A DNA stretch of 64,000 nt from Lutibacter sp. B1 (lineage in GTDB: Bacteria > Bacteroidota > Bacteroidia > Flavobacteriales > Flavobacteriaceae), in NCBI RefSeq assembly GCF_012524075.1, contig NZ_JAAZUI010000005.1, positions 62,001 through 126,000 on the forward strand. Reading direction: 5' to 3'. The position numbers and the translations under genes are program-made. The notes beneath the pieces were generated by a model. It searched no databases. It saw only the letters and a list, made by a program, of their open reading frames with translations, and had not been told where the DNA came from. Shown here piece after piece: positions 1-10,042 of this stretch; position 1 is the stretch's first letter; each line of letters begins with the position of its first letter.

Positions 1-764
1 AAAGGTGAGTCTTTATAAAAATCATCAAACAATTCAAATGCTTCATCTAAAGTTTTATCGAATGTTAGATATATTGAAGCAAAAATACCTCTGCTGAAAT
101 TCCCTCTGTTTGGTACAAAAAACAACTCTTCCGAAAAATTAGATTGCAATTGTTGTAAACTTTCCGAAATTTCACCTAAATGCTGGTGTGTAAAGGCTTT
201 GTATACCGAAAAATTATTGTCTCTCCAGCTAAAATGCGTAGTTTCACTTGAAGAAACTCCGGCTCCGGTTGAACCTGTTGTTGCGTTTATATGAATGGAG
301 TTATTCAATAAATTTGCTTTCGCTAACGGCAATAAGGCTAATTGAATTGCTGTAGCAAAACAACCCGGATTTGCAATATTTTTGGCTTTAATTATCTTTT
401 CTTTTTGAAGTTCAGGCAATCCGTACACAAATTCTTTCCCCATAAAAACAGCATCGCTATTCAACCTAAAATCGTTACTTAAATCAATAATTTTAGTGGT
501 TTCAGAAAATGTATGTTCATTTAAAAAACTGGTAGAATTTCCGTGCCCCAAACACAAAAAAACCACGTCAACATCAGCATTTATTTTTCCGGAAAATATC
601 AGTTCTGTTTGCCCTAATACATCTTGGTGTACATCATACAATTTATTCCCTGCATTGGAAGTGCTGTACACAAAATCGATATCAACTTTAGGATGATTGA
701 TAAGTAATCGTATCAATTCTCCTGCTGTGTAACCTGCACCTCCAATGATTCCGGCTTTTATCAT
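1..764 (-). CDS. argC: N-acetyl-gamma-glutamyl-phosphate reductase, 3' end cut by window edge
   Basis: Third enzyme of arginine synthesis: NADPH-dependent reduction of N-acylglutamyl phosphate to the semialdehyde in the cytoplasm. The first 254 codons are present and the stop lies beyond position 1. The N-terminus shows the Rossmann motif GGAGYTAGELIRLL, and the catalytic cysteine sits in NPGCFAT at about residue 135. The start codon at 764-762 overlaps the argG stop (ATGA), so the two are translationally coupled. In this phylum the acyl group may be acetyl or succinyl; the sequence alone does not decide. Identification is firm; only the C-terminal part is unseen. Confidence 0.95.
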   Translation of the reverse strand, partial: MIKAGIIGGAGYTAGELIRLLINHPKVDIDFVYSTSNAGNKLYDVHQDVLGQTELIFSGKINADVDVVFLCLGHGNSTSFLNEHTFSETTKIIDLSNDFRLNSDAVFMGKEFVYGLPELQKEKIIKAKNIANPGCFATAIQLALLPLAKANLLNNSIHINATTGSTGAGVSSSETTHFSWRDNNFSVYKAFTHQHLGEISESLQQLQSNFSEELFFVPNRGNFSRGIFASIYLTFDKTLDEAFELFDDFYKDSP

Positions 765-1948
765 AACTCTGAATTTACGCTGTGATATATTTTATTTGCT
801 GTGCCCAATATTTTAATAAAACCTTTAGCATCATTTGCAGTCCAAGCTTTATTTTCTTCACCGTATTCACCAAATTTAGATTTCATTAAATCGTGGTCAG
901 ATTCAATTCCGTTAATACTAAAGTGATATGGTTTTAAAGTTACAATAACTTTTCCGGTTACTGTTTTTTGAGAATCAATTAAAAAAGCTTCAATATTACG
1001 CATTACCGGATCTAAATATTGTCCTTCGTGTAATAACATTCCGTACCAATTTCCCAGTTGATCTTTCCAATATTGCTGCCATTTGGTAAGTACGTGTTTT
1101 TCTAAAGTATGATGAGCTTTAATAGTTACCAATGCTGCGGCTGCCTCAAAACCTACTCTCCCTTTAATCCCAACAATAGTATCACCAATATGAATATCTC
1201 TTCCTATGGCATATTTTGAAGCGATTTCTTCTAACTTTAAAATGGTATTTACTGGTGAATCAAATTCATCATTTAAACCAACTAATTCTCCTTTATCAAA
1301 ATGCAATACAACTTCTGAAGGCTCCGTTTTTTGTAACTGACTAGGATAAGCGCTCTCAGGCAATGCTTTATTTGATGTTAATGTTTCTACACCACCAACA
1401 CTTGTACCCCAAATTCCTTTATTAATTGAATATTTTGCTTTTTCTGAAGTAAATTCAACTCCGTGTTTATTTAAGTATTCAATTTCTTCTTGACGTGTTA
1501 ATTTTAAATCTCTAATTGGTGTAATTATTTCAATTTCAGGAGCCAAAGTTTGAAAAATCATATCAAACCTAACCTGATCATTTCCTGCTCCGGTACTACC
1601 ATGCGCAATATATTTTGCTCCAATTCCTTTAGCATAATTTATTACTTCAATGGCTTGAAACACGCGTTCGGCACTCACTGAAAGTGGATACGTGTTGTTT
1701 TTTAGCACATTTCCAAAAACCATATATTTAATAGCTTTTTCGTAAAATTCATCTAAAATATTTTTATTTGTATGAGTTGCAACACCCATTTTATAGGCTT
1801 TTGCTTCAACCGCTTCAAGTTCTTTTACGGAAAAACCTCCTGTATTTACAAGTACGCTATGTACTTCTAAATTAAGTTCGTGTTGTAAATATTGTACACA
1901 AAATGATGTATCTAAACCTCCGCTATATGCTACTACTACTTTTTCCAT
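761..1948 (-). CDS. argG: Argininosuccinate synthase
   Basis: Condenses citrulline and aspartate with ATP to argininosuccinate. The 395-residue length is normal for the family. The PP-loop AYSGGLDTS is at residues 7-15, and family motifs such as the YIAHGSTGAGNDQVRF segment near residue 115 are intact. It starts 1 nt after the upstream GNAT stop and overlaps argC by 4 nt, so GNAT-argG-argC is a single tightly packed transcript read leftward. Nothing is truncated. Confidence is high. Confidence 0.97.
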   Translation of the reverse strand: MEKVVVAYSGGLDTSFCVQYLQHELNLEVHSVLVNTGGFSVKELEAVEAKAYKMGVATHTNKNILDEFYEKAIKYMVFGNVLKNNTYPLSVSAERVFQAIEVINYAKGIGAKYIAHGSTGAGNDQVRFDMIFQTLAPEIEIITPIRDLKLTRQEEIEYLNKHGVEFTSEKAKYSINKGIWGTSVGGVETLTSNKALPESAYPSQLQKTEPSEVVLHFDKGELVGLNDEFDSPVNTILKLEEIASKYAIGRDIHIGDTIVGIKGRVGFEAAAALVTIKAHHTLEKHVLTKWQQYWKDQLGNWYGMLLHEGQYLDPVMRNIEAFLIDSQKTVTGKVIVTLKPYHFSINGIESDHDLMKSKFGEYGEENKAWTANDAKGFIKILGTANKIYHSVNSEL

Positions 1949-1949
1949 T

Positions 1950-2567
1950 TTATTTATTATTTTTCTTTAAAAATAATGCTTGTTTAATTCCTTTTAATCT
2001 GCTTAATACTTTGGAATTATACTCGTGTTTTTTAATTTTTTTCCTATTTTTTGGATCGTATAACATTCCTGTACATAAGCACATTTTTTTATTTGTTCTT
2101 GTTAAAATATCGAAATTTTTACAAGTTTGACATCCATTCCAAAAAGCCTCATCAGTTGTTAATTCAGAAAATGTAACCGGTTGGTATCCCAACTCATAAT
2201 TAATTTTCATCACTGCAAGTCCGGTAGTTATACCAAAAATTTTGGCTCCTGGATATTTTTCTTGAGAATATTCAAAAATTTTCTTTTTTATTTTTTTAGC
2301 TATACCTTGATTTCTAAAATTTGGATGAACAATTAAACCTGAGTTAACCACAAAAGCTTTATCACTCCATGTTTCTATATAGCAAAATCCGGCAAATTGA
2401 TCCTCGTGAACTGCAATAACAGCATTTTTATCTAAAATCTTTTTAGTTATATATTCCGGAGTTCTTAAAGCAATACCAGTTCCTCTAACTTCAGCAGATT
2501 CTTTAATAGTATCACAAATTAATTGTGCATATTTTATATGCGATTCATCAGCTATAACAATTTTCAT
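1950..2567 (-). CDS. GNAT-family acyltransferase heading the arginine operon
   Basis: A 205-residue protein with a GNAT fold at about residues 1-150: the acyl-CoA loop resembles NQGIAKKIKK near residue 88 and is followed by the usual beta-alpha pair. A C-terminal extension holds a CQTC motif and a CLC motif (residues about 147-165), then a basic tail. It is the first gene of the arg operon. No classical argA or argJ is visible in the window, so by context it may be the glutamate N-acyltransferase that starts the pathway. That assignment is inference from position; the family alone only says acyltransferase. The cysteine cluster could bind a metal or give redox or arginine control. Confidence 0.8.
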   Translation of the reverse strand: MKIVIADESHIKYAQLICDTIKESAEVRGTGIALRTPEYITKKILDKNAVIAVHEDQFAGFCYIETWSDKAFVVNSGLIVHPNFRNQGIAKKIKKKIFEYSQEKYPGAKIFGITTGLAVMKINYELGYQPVTFSELTTDEAFWNGCQTCKNFDILTRTNKKMCLCTGMLYDPKNRKKIKKHEYNSKVLSRLKGIKQALFLKKNNK

Positions 2568-2993
2568 TAGCTTATAAATAATTAAAATTAAAAAAATAAA
2601 ATTTGATGTTACCTAAAACGAAAACGAACGCATCGTTTTCAAAATATAATTACGCCCAAAAGGGGCGACGGTGTGGTATAAAGTGTACAGTCAATTCTTC
2701 TAACCCTAAAAAAGTTAAATTTGAAATTGTAAATATGTTAAAAGAATGTTGCAAAATTTGAAAATGATAATATTAAACTGTTTTTATTAAACGCATGGAG
2801 AATTAGCGCATACAGCGGCGCATACAATAAATGTAAGGGGGCATTTCAACAGTAATATTTGCATTGTTTATTTTCATGGGTACAATATTAAACAAAAAAA
2901 TTAATACATTTTTAAAATAATTAAATTTTTATCATTTTTTTAATATTAAACTTCTTCAGTTATTAAATCAATTGAATAACAAGACTTTAATTG
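2568..2993. other. Non-coding gap upstream of the arginine operon
   Basis: There are 426 bases without a credible gene between the arg operon start and the ilvA stop. Visible structure: a perfect 8-bp inverted repeat GAAAACGA/TCGTTTTC with a 5-nt loop (2620-2640); a GC-rich hairpin CGCCC/GGGCG (2653-2667); and a 9-bp direct repeat GCGCATACA at 2806-2814 and 2818-2826. Base composition in 2650-2690 and 2790-2850 is clearly richer in G+C than its surroundings. The first hairpin lies in the expected leader of the arg mRNA and could be an operator. I cannot assign the rest; an old mobile-element scar is possible but no transposase fragment is seen. Confidence 0.5.
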
Positions 2994-4256
2994 CTAAACC
3001 AAAAATTGAAATAATTCAGGTTTTTCATTTAAATATTCACCTAAAAAGCCCTTTTCTTTCATTCTGGCCAATAAAGGTTCAAAATCATCTTTAGAATCCA
3101 GTTCAATTCCAACTACTGCAGGCCCTTTATCTCTATTGTGTTTTTTGGTATATTCAAAATATACAATATCGTCATTTGGACCTAAGACCTCTACCACAAA
3201 TTCTTTTAAAGCTCCTGCTCGTTGAGGGAATTTTATAATAAAATAATGTTTTAATCCTTCGTAAAACAATGCTCTCTCCTTCATTTCTTCCATTCGGGTA
3301 ATATCATTATTACCACCGCTCACCACACAAACTACTGTTTTACCTTTTATTTGTTTCTTATATTTTTCAAGTGCTGAAATTGATAACGCTCCTGCAGGCT
3401 CTACAACCAAAGCATTTTCGTTATAAACTTTCAAAATTGTAGAACAAATTAATCCTTCGCAAATGGTATTGGTATCATCTAACAATTCTTTACAAATTTG
3501 AAAAGTTATTTCTCCCATACGTTTTACTGCAGCGCCATCAACAAATTTTTCAATTTCATCAAGTGTGATATTTTCTCCTTTTTCTAATGAAGTTGTTAAT
3601 GATGGTGCGCCTTGAGGTTCAACTCCAACTATTTTTGTTGAAGGGCTTAAGGCTTTAAATACAATTGAAACACCAGAAGCTAAACCACCTCCACCAACAG
3701 GAACAAATAAATAGTCAATAGTTGTATCACAATCATTTAAAATTTCTAAACCAACGGTTCCTTGCCCTGCAATAACATCAATATCATCAAAAGGATGTAC
3801 AAAAGTGCTGTTATGTTCTTTGCAAAATTCGCCGGCTGCTTTTTGACTATCGTCATAACTATCACCAATAAGTTTAATGTTTATAAAACTACCACCAAAC
3901 ATTTTAACCTGATCAATTTTTTGGTGTGATGTAGTTACGGGCATAAAAATTACCCCGTTAACTTTTAATTTTTGGCAAGCATAAGCTACACCTTGAGCAT
4001 GATTACCGGCACTTGCGCATACAATACCATTTTTAAGTTCTTGAGGTGTTAATCCTTGAATTTTATTAAAAGCGCCTCTAATTTTATAAGAACGAACAAC
4101 TTGCAGATCTTCCCTTTTAAAGTAAATAGATGCTTGGTAACGTTCAGAAAAGTTTTTCATAAATACCAAAGGAGTATGTTCAACTACTCCTTTGATATTC
4201 TGTTGTGCTGTATAAATTTTTTCTAATGAAATGCTATTTTTTAAAGAAACGCTCAT
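2994..4256 (-). CDS. ilvA: Threonine ammonia-lyase (biosynthetic threonine deaminase)
   Basis: PLP enzyme that turns threonine into 2-oxobutanoate, the entry to isoleucine. 420 residues. The PLP lysine is K58 in SYKIRGAFNK, and the phosphate-binding glycine loop GGGGLASG is near residue 190. A single ACT-like regulatory domain fills about residues 335-420, the shorter architecture found in Bacillus and Corynebacterium rather than the two-domain E. coli form. Its start overlaps the ilvC stop by one base (TAATG). It is the last gene of the ilv operon. Isoleucine feedback through the ACT-like domain is expected from the family. Confidence 0.95.
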   Translation of the reverse strand: MSVSLKNSISLEKIYTAQQNIKGVVEHTPLVFMKNFSERYQASIYFKREDLQVVRSYKIRGAFNKIQGLTPQELKNGIVCASAGNHAQGVAYACQKLKVNGVIFMPVTTSHQKIDQVKMFGGSFINIKLIGDSYDDSQKAAGEFCKEHNSTFVHPFDDIDVIAGQGTVGLEILNDCDTTIDYLFVPVGGGGLASGVSIVFKALSPSTKIVGVEPQGAPSLTTSLEKGENITLDEIEKFVDGAAVKRMGEITFQICKELLDDTNTICEGLICSTILKVYNENALVVEPAGALSISALEKYKKQIKGKTVVCVVSGGNNDITRMEEMKERALFYEGLKHYFIIKFPQRAGALKEFVVEVLGPNDDIVYFEYTKKHNRDKGPAVVGIELDSKDDFEPLLARMKEKGFLGEYLNEKPELFQFLV

Positions 4257-5731
4257 TAAACAATTTTGGTCATTGCGGTCATAGATTCTCTTAACTCATA
4301 TCCAATCAATTCAACAGGATGAAAGCGTATAATTTCATTAATTTCAATCAACTCTTTATTATCTACACCATTATCTTTTCCTTCACCATATTTTTTACCA
4401 ATCACATCGGTATCAATTCCTTTCATAAAATCTGCTAATAATAGTTTACAAGCATGGTCAAATAAATAACAGCCATATTCAGCAGTATCAGAAATGGTTC
4501 TGTTCATTTCAAATAATTTTTTACGTGCAATTGTATTCGCAATTAACGGCGTTTCGTGTAACGATTCATAATACGCTGATTCTTCTTTAATACTAGCTTC
4601 AGTCATAGTTTCAAAAGCCAGTTCTACACCAGATTTTACAAAAGCTACCATTAAAACAGCATTGTCAAAATACTCTTGTTCTGTAATTTCAACAGTACCT
4701 GCTGTTGTTTTTTCAAAAGCAGTTTCGCCTGTTGCTGCCCTCCAAGTCAATAAATTTTTATCGTCATTTGCCCAATCTTCCATCATTGTTTTAGAAAACT
4801 CACCACTCATAATATCATCCATGTGTTTTTGGAAAAGCGGACGCATAATTTCTTTTAATTCTTCTGAAAGTTTAAAGGCTTTTATTTTTGCCGGATTTGA
4901 TAAACGATCCATCATATTGGTAATTCCTCCATGTTTTAAAGCTTCTGTAATAACTTCCCATCCATATTGAATTAATTTTGAAGCATAACCCGGTTCAATG
5001 CCCTTTTCAATCATTTTATCAAACGATAAAATGGACCCTGTTTGTAACAAACCGCATAAAATGGTTTGCTCTCCCATTAAATCAGATTTTACTTCAGCAA
5101 CAAATGATGAATTTAAAACACCTGCTTTGTGTCCTCCTGTAGCAACTGCATAAGCTTTAGCAATTTCAAAACCATCACCAGTTGGATCATTTTCAGGATG
5201 TACTGCAATTAATGTTGGAACTCCAAATCCACGTTTGTATTCTTCTCGCACTTCAGATCCCGGCGATTTTGGAGCTACCATAATTACTGTTAAATCTTTA
5301 CGGATTTGCATTCCTTCTTCAACAATATTAAATCCGTGAGAATACGATAATGTTGCTCCTTTTTTCATTAATGGCATAACTGCCGAAACTACACTGGTAT
5401 GTTGTTTGTCTGGTGTTAAATTAACAACCAGATCTGCCGTTGGTATCATTTTTTCGTATGTTCCAACCTTAAAATTATTTTCAACAGCATTTTTATATGA
5501 CTGACGTTGCTCTTTTATGGACGATTCGCGTAAAGTATATGAAATATCCAAACCTGAATCGCGCATATTTAAACCTTGATTTAATCCTTGTGCTCCACAA
5601 CCTACAATTACAATTTTTTTACCTTCTAATTTTTTTACACCATCTTCAAATTCTGAAAAATCCATAAACTCACAAGTTCCTAATTGCTCTAATTGTAAAC
5701 GTAATGGAAGTGTGTTAAAATAATTTGTCAT
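4256..5731 (-). CDS. ilvC: Ketol-acid reductoisomerase, class II (long form)
   Basis: Converts acetolactate and acetohydroxybutyrate to the dihydroxy acids using NADPH and Mg2+. The 491-residue length marks the long class II form with a duplicated knotted C-terminal domain, as in E. coli. The nucleotide-binding loop GCGAQG is at residues 44-49 and the NADPH-selecting arginine is at about 68 (YTLRESS). It lies between ilvN (16 bases upstream) and ilvA (1-base overlap) in the leftward operon. No anomalies seen. Confidence 0.97.
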   Translation of the reverse strand: MTNYFNTLPLRLQLEQLGTCEFMDFSEFEDGVKKLEGKKIVIVGCGAQGLNQGLNMRDSGLDISYTLRESSIKEQRQSYKNAVENNFKVGTYEKMIPTADLVVNLTPDKQHTSVVSAVMPLMKKGATLSYSHGFNIVEEGMQIRKDLTVIMVAPKSPGSEVREEYKRGFGVPTLIAVHPENDPTGDGFEIAKAYAVATGGHKAGVLNSSFVAEVKSDLMGEQTILCGLLQTGSILSFDKMIEKGIEPGYASKLIQYGWEVITEALKHGGITNMMDRLSNPAKIKAFKLSEELKEIMRPLFQKHMDDIMSGEFSKTMMEDWANDDKNLLTWRAATGETAFEKTTAGTVEITEQEYFDNAVLMVAFVKSGVELAFETMTEASIKEESAYYESLHETPLIANTIARKKLFEMNRTISDTAEYGCYLFDHACKLLLADFMKGIDTDVIGKKYGEGKDNGVDNKELIEINEIIRFHPVELIGYELRESMTAMTKIV

Positions 5732-5747
5732 TTTTTATATTGTCTTT

Positions 5748-6269
5748 TTAATTAAATTCTTGTAATACTTCTGATATTCCCATTTTTGTTCTGGTAATTG
5801 CAATACGACCCGAACGCACAAATTGTAATAATCCATATGGTTTTAACTTTTCATACAAACGGTCAATATCTTCCTTTAAACCAGTAGCCTCAATTACGAA
5901 AAAAGTATCTGTAATGGTTACTATATGAGCCCTTCTCAGTTTTAATTTACTCTGAATTTTTTCATCGTACAAATGGTCTGTAGATAATTTGAACATTGCC
6001 GCTTCCTGATATATAACTTCATCTTCTTTATGATAAAAAGCTCCAATAACTTCAATTTGTTTTTCTAATTGACCTACAACTTTTCTAATTTGAGTTTCAG
6101 TAACAATAACTACAAAAGTAAACCTGTGCACATGTTCTATTTCAGTTTTACTTACCGTCATACTTTCAATATTGATATGCCGTTTTAAAAATATTGCGGA
6201 TAAACGATTTAATATCCCAATATTATTCTCGGTATACACCGAAACCGTAAATTTTTGATTTTCTTCCAT
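5748..6269 (-). CDS. ilvN: Acetolactate synthase small (regulatory) subunit
   Basis: Regulatory partner of IlvB, needed for full activity and valine feedback. At 173 residues it has the usual two-part build: an N-terminal ACT domain (about residues 6-80, with NIGILNRLSAIFLKRHINIESM) and a C-terminal domain. It starts 2 bases after the ilvB stop, consistent with coupled, stoichiometric expression. The product sits in the cytoplasm bound to IlvB. Confidence 0.95.
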   Translation of the reverse strand: MEENQKFTVSVYTENNIGILNRLSAIFLKRHINIESMTVSKTEIEHVHRFTFVVIVTETQIRKVVGQLEKQIEVIGAFYHKEDEVIYQEAAMFKLSTDHLYDEKIQSKLKLRRAHIVTITDTFFVIEATGLKEDIDRLYEKLKPYGLLQFVRSGRIAITRTKMGISEVLQEFN

Positions 6270-6271
6270 AA

Positions 6272-8005
6272 TTAACTTAATCTTATATCTGAAACACTTG
6301 CACCTGTTGGTACCATTGGAAAAACATTGTCTTCTTTTTCAATCATTACTTCAAGAAAGTATGATTCTTTTGAGGCAATCATCTCTTTAATTGCATTGCC
6401 CAAATTTTCTCTTTTTGAAACCTTATTTGCTTTAATATCATAGCCTTCGGCTATTTTAACAAAATCCGGATTTGTCATAATTGTTGAGGCATATCTTCTG
6501 TCAAAAAACAATTCTTGCCATTGACGTACCATCCCTAAAAATTCATTATTTAAAACTACAATTTTTACTGCTGCTTTGGTTTGTAAAATAGTGCCTAATT
6601 CTTGTATAGTCATTTGAAAACCACCATCACCAACAATAGCTATTACTTCTCTTTCGGGCACTCCCATTTTTGCTCCAATAGCTGCAGGTAAAGCAAAGCC
6701 CATGGTTCCTAAACCTCCTGAAGTAACATTGCTTCTTGTTCTAATAAAATCGGCATAACGGCAAGCAAACATTTGATGTTGCCCAACATCTGAAACAATT
6801 ACGGCATCACCTTTAGTTTCTCTATTAATAGCGGCTAATACCTCACCCATTGTTAATCCTTCTTTGGTTGGACTTAATTGATCGTTGATAACTTTTTCAA
6901 GTTCAACTTCATATAATTTATGAAATTCATTTAACCACTCTTTATGATTATTTTTTTTAACCAACGGTACTATTTCAAACAGTGTATCTTTTACATCTCC
7001 CAAAACGGCTACATCTGTTTTAACATTTTTATCAATTTCAGAAGGGTCTATATCAAAATGAATAACTTTAGCTTGTTTTGCATAAGTATCTAAATTTCCT
7101 GTAACACGATCATCAAATCGCATTCCAATTGCAATAAGCACATCACATTCGTTTGTTAAAACATTTGGTGCATAATTTCCATGCATACCCACCATACCAA
7201 CATTTAAAGGATGTTTTGATTCTAAAGCAGAAAGACCTAAAGCTGTTGATGCTGAAGGAATCCCTGTTTTTTCAATAAAGTTTTTAAACTCTTGTTCTGC
7301 TTTACCAATTATAACACCTTGACCCCAAACAATAAATGGTTTTTTTGCGTTATTAATAATTTCTGAAGCTTCTTTTATTTTGTTGATATCGAATTTTGGA
7401 ATTGCTTTGTAGCTTCTAACTTTTGTACATTTTTCATATAAAAAATCTAACTCTCCAAATTGAGCATCTTTAGTTATATCAATTAAAACAGGACCCGGAC
7501 GACCTGATTTTGCAATATAAAATGCTTTTGCAATAATTTCAGGAATTTCACTTGCTTTGGTAATTTGATAATTCCATTTTGTAACCGGTGTAGAAATACC
7601 TATAATGTCCGTCTCTTGAAAAGCATCAGAACCTAAAAGATGTGAAGCTACCTGACCGGTAATACAAACTAATGGTGTAGAATCTATTTGGGCATCAGCA
7701 ATTCCTGTGACTAAATTAGTTGCACCGGGACCCGATGTTGCAAAAACAATACCCGGTTTACCCGTAACTCTTGCAAAACCTTGCGCCGCATGAATAGCGC
7801 CTTGTTCATGACGAGTAAGTACGTGATGAAGTTCATCTTTATACTTATACAACTCATCATATACAGGCATAATGGCTCCTCCCGGATATCCATAAGCTAA
7901 ATTTACCCCTTCTTCCAATAAGCATTTTATCACTGCTTCAGCACCTTTAATTTTAATTGAAGGCAAATATTTTTTTTCTTGAATTTCTTTTTTTAATGTC
8001 TCCAT
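6272..8005 (-). CDS. ilvB: Acetolactate synthase large (catalytic) subunit
   Basis: Thiamine-diphosphate enzyme that condenses pyruvate with pyruvate or 2-oxobutanoate, the first shared step to valine, leucine and isoleucine. 577 residues. The catalytic glutamate is E67 in TRHEQGAIHAAQG, and the TPP/Mg motif starts with GDGGFQMTIQEL near residue 460 and ends with the usual LNN. FAD-binding middle domain present. It sits 4 bases downstream of ilvD and 2 bases upstream of ilvN. Normal length and intact motifs. Confidence 0.97.
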   Translation of the reverse strand: METLKKEIQEKKYLPSIKIKGAEAVIKCLLEEGVNLAYGYPGGAIMPVYDELYKYKDELHHVLTRHEQGAIHAAQGFARVTGKPGIVFATSGPGATNLVTGIADAQIDSTPLVCITGQVASHLLGSDAFQETDIIGISTPVTKWNYQITKASEIPEIIAKAFYIAKSGRPGPVLIDITKDAQFGELDFLYEKCTKVRSYKAIPKFDINKIKEASEIINNAKKPFIVWGQGVIIGKAEQEFKNFIEKTGIPSASTALGLSALESKHPLNVGMVGMHGNYAPNVLTNECDVLIAIGMRFDDRVTGNLDTYAKQAKVIHFDIDPSEIDKNVKTDVAVLGDVKDTLFEIVPLVKKNNHKEWLNEFHKLYEVELEKVINDQLSPTKEGLTMGEVLAAINRETKGDAVIVSDVGQHQMFACRYADFIRTRSNVTSGGLGTMGFALPAAIGAKMGVPEREVIAIVGDGGFQMTIQELGTILQTKAAVKIVVLNNEFLGMVRQWQELFFDRRYASTIMTNPDFVKIAEGYDIKANKVSKRENLGNAIKEMIASKESYFLEVMIEKEDNVFPMVPTGASVSDIRLS

Positions 8006-8009
8006 AGGC

Positions 8010-9692
8010 TTAAAATTTATCCGTTACACAACCTTCAGAAGCTGAAGAAACGGTTTTTGCATATTTATATAAAATTCCTTTTTTATGTTTTAATTCAGGT
8101 GCTTTCCATTGAGCTTTTCTGACAGCTAACACATCATCAGATAATTTGACATTTATTAACTTATTTACAGCATCAATTTCAATAATATCACCATCTTGTA
8201 TCAAAGCAATATTACCACCTGATTGTGCTTCGGGAGTTATATGTCCCACAACAAAGCCATGGGTACCACCTGAAAAACGACCATCAGTAATTAATGCTAC
8301 CGTTTTTCCTAAACCGGCTCCCATAATCATTGATGTTGGTTTTAACATTTCCGGCATTCCGGGTCCTCCTTTTGGACCCACATATCTAATTACAATTACA
8401 TCGCCTTTTGAAACTTTTCCTGCTCCAATACCTTCATTTGCTTCTTGTTCACCATTAAAAACAACTGCTTTTCCTTTAAATAAATTTCCTTCTTTCCCAC
8501 TAATTTTAGCAACAGCTCCTTCAGTAGCAAGATTTCCAAATAAAATTTGAAGATTTCCCGAAGCTTTCAATGCTTTTTCTTTTGGATGTATTACTTGTTG
8601 ATCTTCTTCAAAAGTCAGCGGTTTTACATCTGCTAAATTTTCAGCCAGTGTTTTACCGGTAACAGTCATACAATCTCCATGTAAATAACCATTATCCAAT
8701 AAATATTTCATCACAGCCGGAGTACCTCCAATACTGTGTACATCTTCCATTAAATATTCGCCACTCGGTTTTAAATCGGCAATTAGCGGTGTTCTATCGC
8801 TCACACGTTGAAAATCTTCTAAGGTAAAATCGATGCCGGCAGCATGTGCTATTGCTAAATAATGTAAAACCGCATTTGTTGATCCTCCAAGCGCATTTAC
8901 CAAAGCAATTGCATTCTCTAAAGATTTTTTGGTAATAATATCTAACGGTTTTAAATCAAGTTCCAATAAGTTTTTTATTGCCGAAGCTACTCTTTCTGTT
9001 TCTGTTTCTTTAGAAGGATTCTCAGCCGGAATTGACGAATTGTAAGGTAATGCAAAGCCTAACGCTTCAATTGATGAAGCCATGGTATTTGCTGTGTACA
9101 TACCTCCACATGCACCTGCTCCTGGAATGGCACTCTTAATAATTTCTTTATATTCTACGTCTGAAATTGCTCCGGCTATTTTTTGCCCCAACGCTTCAAA
9201 AGCTGAAACAATATTTAATTTCCTTCCTTTATATTTACCTGATGCTATGGTACCGCCATATACCATTAACGATGGTCTGTTTAACCTTAACATTGCCATA
9301 ATTGCTCCCGGCATATTTTTATCACATCCAACAACGGTTACTAAACCATCGTAACTTTGAGCATTCATTACTACTTCAATAGAATCGGCAATTATATCTC
9401 TTGATGGTAAAGAATAATTCATACCTGATGTTCCCATTGATATACCATCGCTAACACCAATAGTATTAAATACCAAACCAACCTGATTTTTTTTATTTAT
9501 TTCTTCCTTAATTTGGTAAGCTATATTATTAAGGTGCATATTACAAGGGTTACCATCGTACCCGGTACTTGCAATACCTACCTGTGGTTTATTCATATCA
9601 TCTTCAGATAGTCCAACTCCATACAACATTGCTTGTGAAGCAGGTTGGGTTTCATCTTGTGTTACTCTTTTACTATATTTATTTAGTTGCAT
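8010..9692 (-). CDS. ilvD: Dihydroxy-acid dehydratase
   Basis: Iron-sulfur enzyme that dehydrates the dihydroxy acids to the 2-oxo acids of valine and isoleucine. 560 residues. The three conserved cluster cysteines are visible: C50 (GNPCNMHL), C123 (GCDKNMPG) and C195 ([11 protein letters not shown]). It is the first structural gene of the operon and is preceded by about 210 bases of untranslated leader after the attenuator terminator. An overlapping 134-codon frame on the other strand is a shadow. Confidence 0.97.
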   Translation of the reverse strand: MQLNKYSKRVTQDETQPASQAMLYGVGLSEDDMNKPQVGIASTGYDGNPCNMHLNNIAYQIKEEINKKNQVGLVFNTIGVSDGISMGTSGMNYSLPSRDIIADSIEVVMNAQSYDGLVTVVGCDKNMPGAIMAMLRLNRPSLMVYGGTIASGKYKGRKLNIVSAFEALGQKIAGAISDVEYKEIIKSAIPGAGACGGMYTANTMASSIEALGFALPYNSSIPAENPSKETETERVASAIKNLLELDLKPLDIITKKSLENAIALVNALGGSTNAVLHYLAIAHAAGIDFTLEDFQRVSDRTPLIADLKPSGEYLMEDVHSIGGTPAVMKYLLDNGYLHGDCMTVTGKTLAENLADVKPLTFEEDQQVIHPKEKALKASGNLQILFGNLATEGAVAKISGKEGNLFKGKAVVFNGEQEANEGIGAGKVSKGDVIVIRYVGPKGGPGMPEMLKPTSMIMGAGLGKTVALITDGRFSGGTHGFVVGHITPEAQSGGNIALIQDGDIIEIDAVNKLINVKLSDDVLAVRKAQWKAPELKHKKGILYKYAKTVSSASEGCVTDKF

Positions 9693-9902
9693 TTATTTTA
9701 ACGCTTATTTGTTTTTGTTAAATTATTTTTAAAACTAATTTAAGTTTGTTTGTTATTTTTCAATAACAGACAAATTTATAAGAGTTGTTATTTTTAGTTT
9801 TCTTTAATTCTTTTTTTTTACAATACTCACTTATACATTATTACACATACAAATCTGTATATCTGTAAGTTACATTCATTTATTTTACAATGATTATTTA
9901 AT
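9693..9902 (-). promoter_or_regulatory. ilvD proximal leader with internal promoter candidate and hairpin
   Basis: The stretch between the attenuator terminator and ilvD has no gene. On the minus strand it holds an exact TAnnTTTG box (TAAATTTG, 9771-9778), without a clear TTG element at the normal distance. Directly downstream is a perfect 7-bp hairpin TGTTATT/AATAACA with a GAAA tetraloop (9751-9768). The box may be an internal promoter giving basal ilv transcription; the hairpin may be an operator or a 5' stabiliser. Both are inferences. Confidence 0.4.
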
Positions 9903-9937
9903 AAAAAAAACCTTCCCAAAGCTATTAGGAAGGTTTT
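9903..9937 (-). terminator. Attenuator terminator of the ilv operon
   Basis: On the minus strand a 10-bp perfect stem AAAACCTTCC/GGAAGGTTTT (9937-9928 with 9916-9907) closes an 11-nt loop and runs into eight T residues (9910-9903). It lies 28 bases after the stop of an Ile-rich leader peptide and before ilvD, i.e. inside the operon leader. The segment TTCCTAA in its ascending side (9931-9925) can alternatively pair perfectly with TTAGGAA at 9969-9963, which covers the leader stop codon. This gives the mutually exclusive antiterminator expected of attenuation. Confidence 0.85.
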
Positions 9938-9965
9938 AAAATTTATAATTACTTCAATAGCATTC

Positions 9966-10031
9966 CTAACTTTTTTCTGAACGAATCACAGAAATAATAA
10001 TTGAAATGATATTGTAAATTAAATGTCTCAT
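9966..10031 (-). CDS. ilv operon leader peptide (21 aa, isoleucine-rich)
   Basis: A short frame starting ATG at 10031 and ending TAG at 9966 encodes 21 residues, with the core LIYNIISIIISVI. Seven residues are Ile, one Leu and one Val, out of 21. It is followed by an intrinsic terminator and then ilvD, which matches the leader-peptide attenuators of ilv operons in proteobacteria. Reading it: ribosomes stalled at the Ile codons leave the stop-codon region free to pair with the terminator stem, allowing readthrough; ribosomes that reach the stop cover that region and the terminator forms. Too short for automatic calling. Direct sequence support is strong; function is inferred. Confidence 0.85.
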   Translation of the reverse strand: MRHLIYNIISIIISVIRSEKS

Positions 10032-10042
10032 ACTCTTAAGAA

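Noticed and set aside
2568-2993. Integron attachment site or insertion-sequence end
   Set aside because: No matching inverted terminal repeats, no target duplication and no transposase fragment were found; only short repeats are seen.
8146-8550. 134-codon open frame opposite ilvD
   Set aside because: It lies fully inside ilvD in antisense; the Ile/Pro-rich product has no motif and arises from the codon pattern of the real gene.
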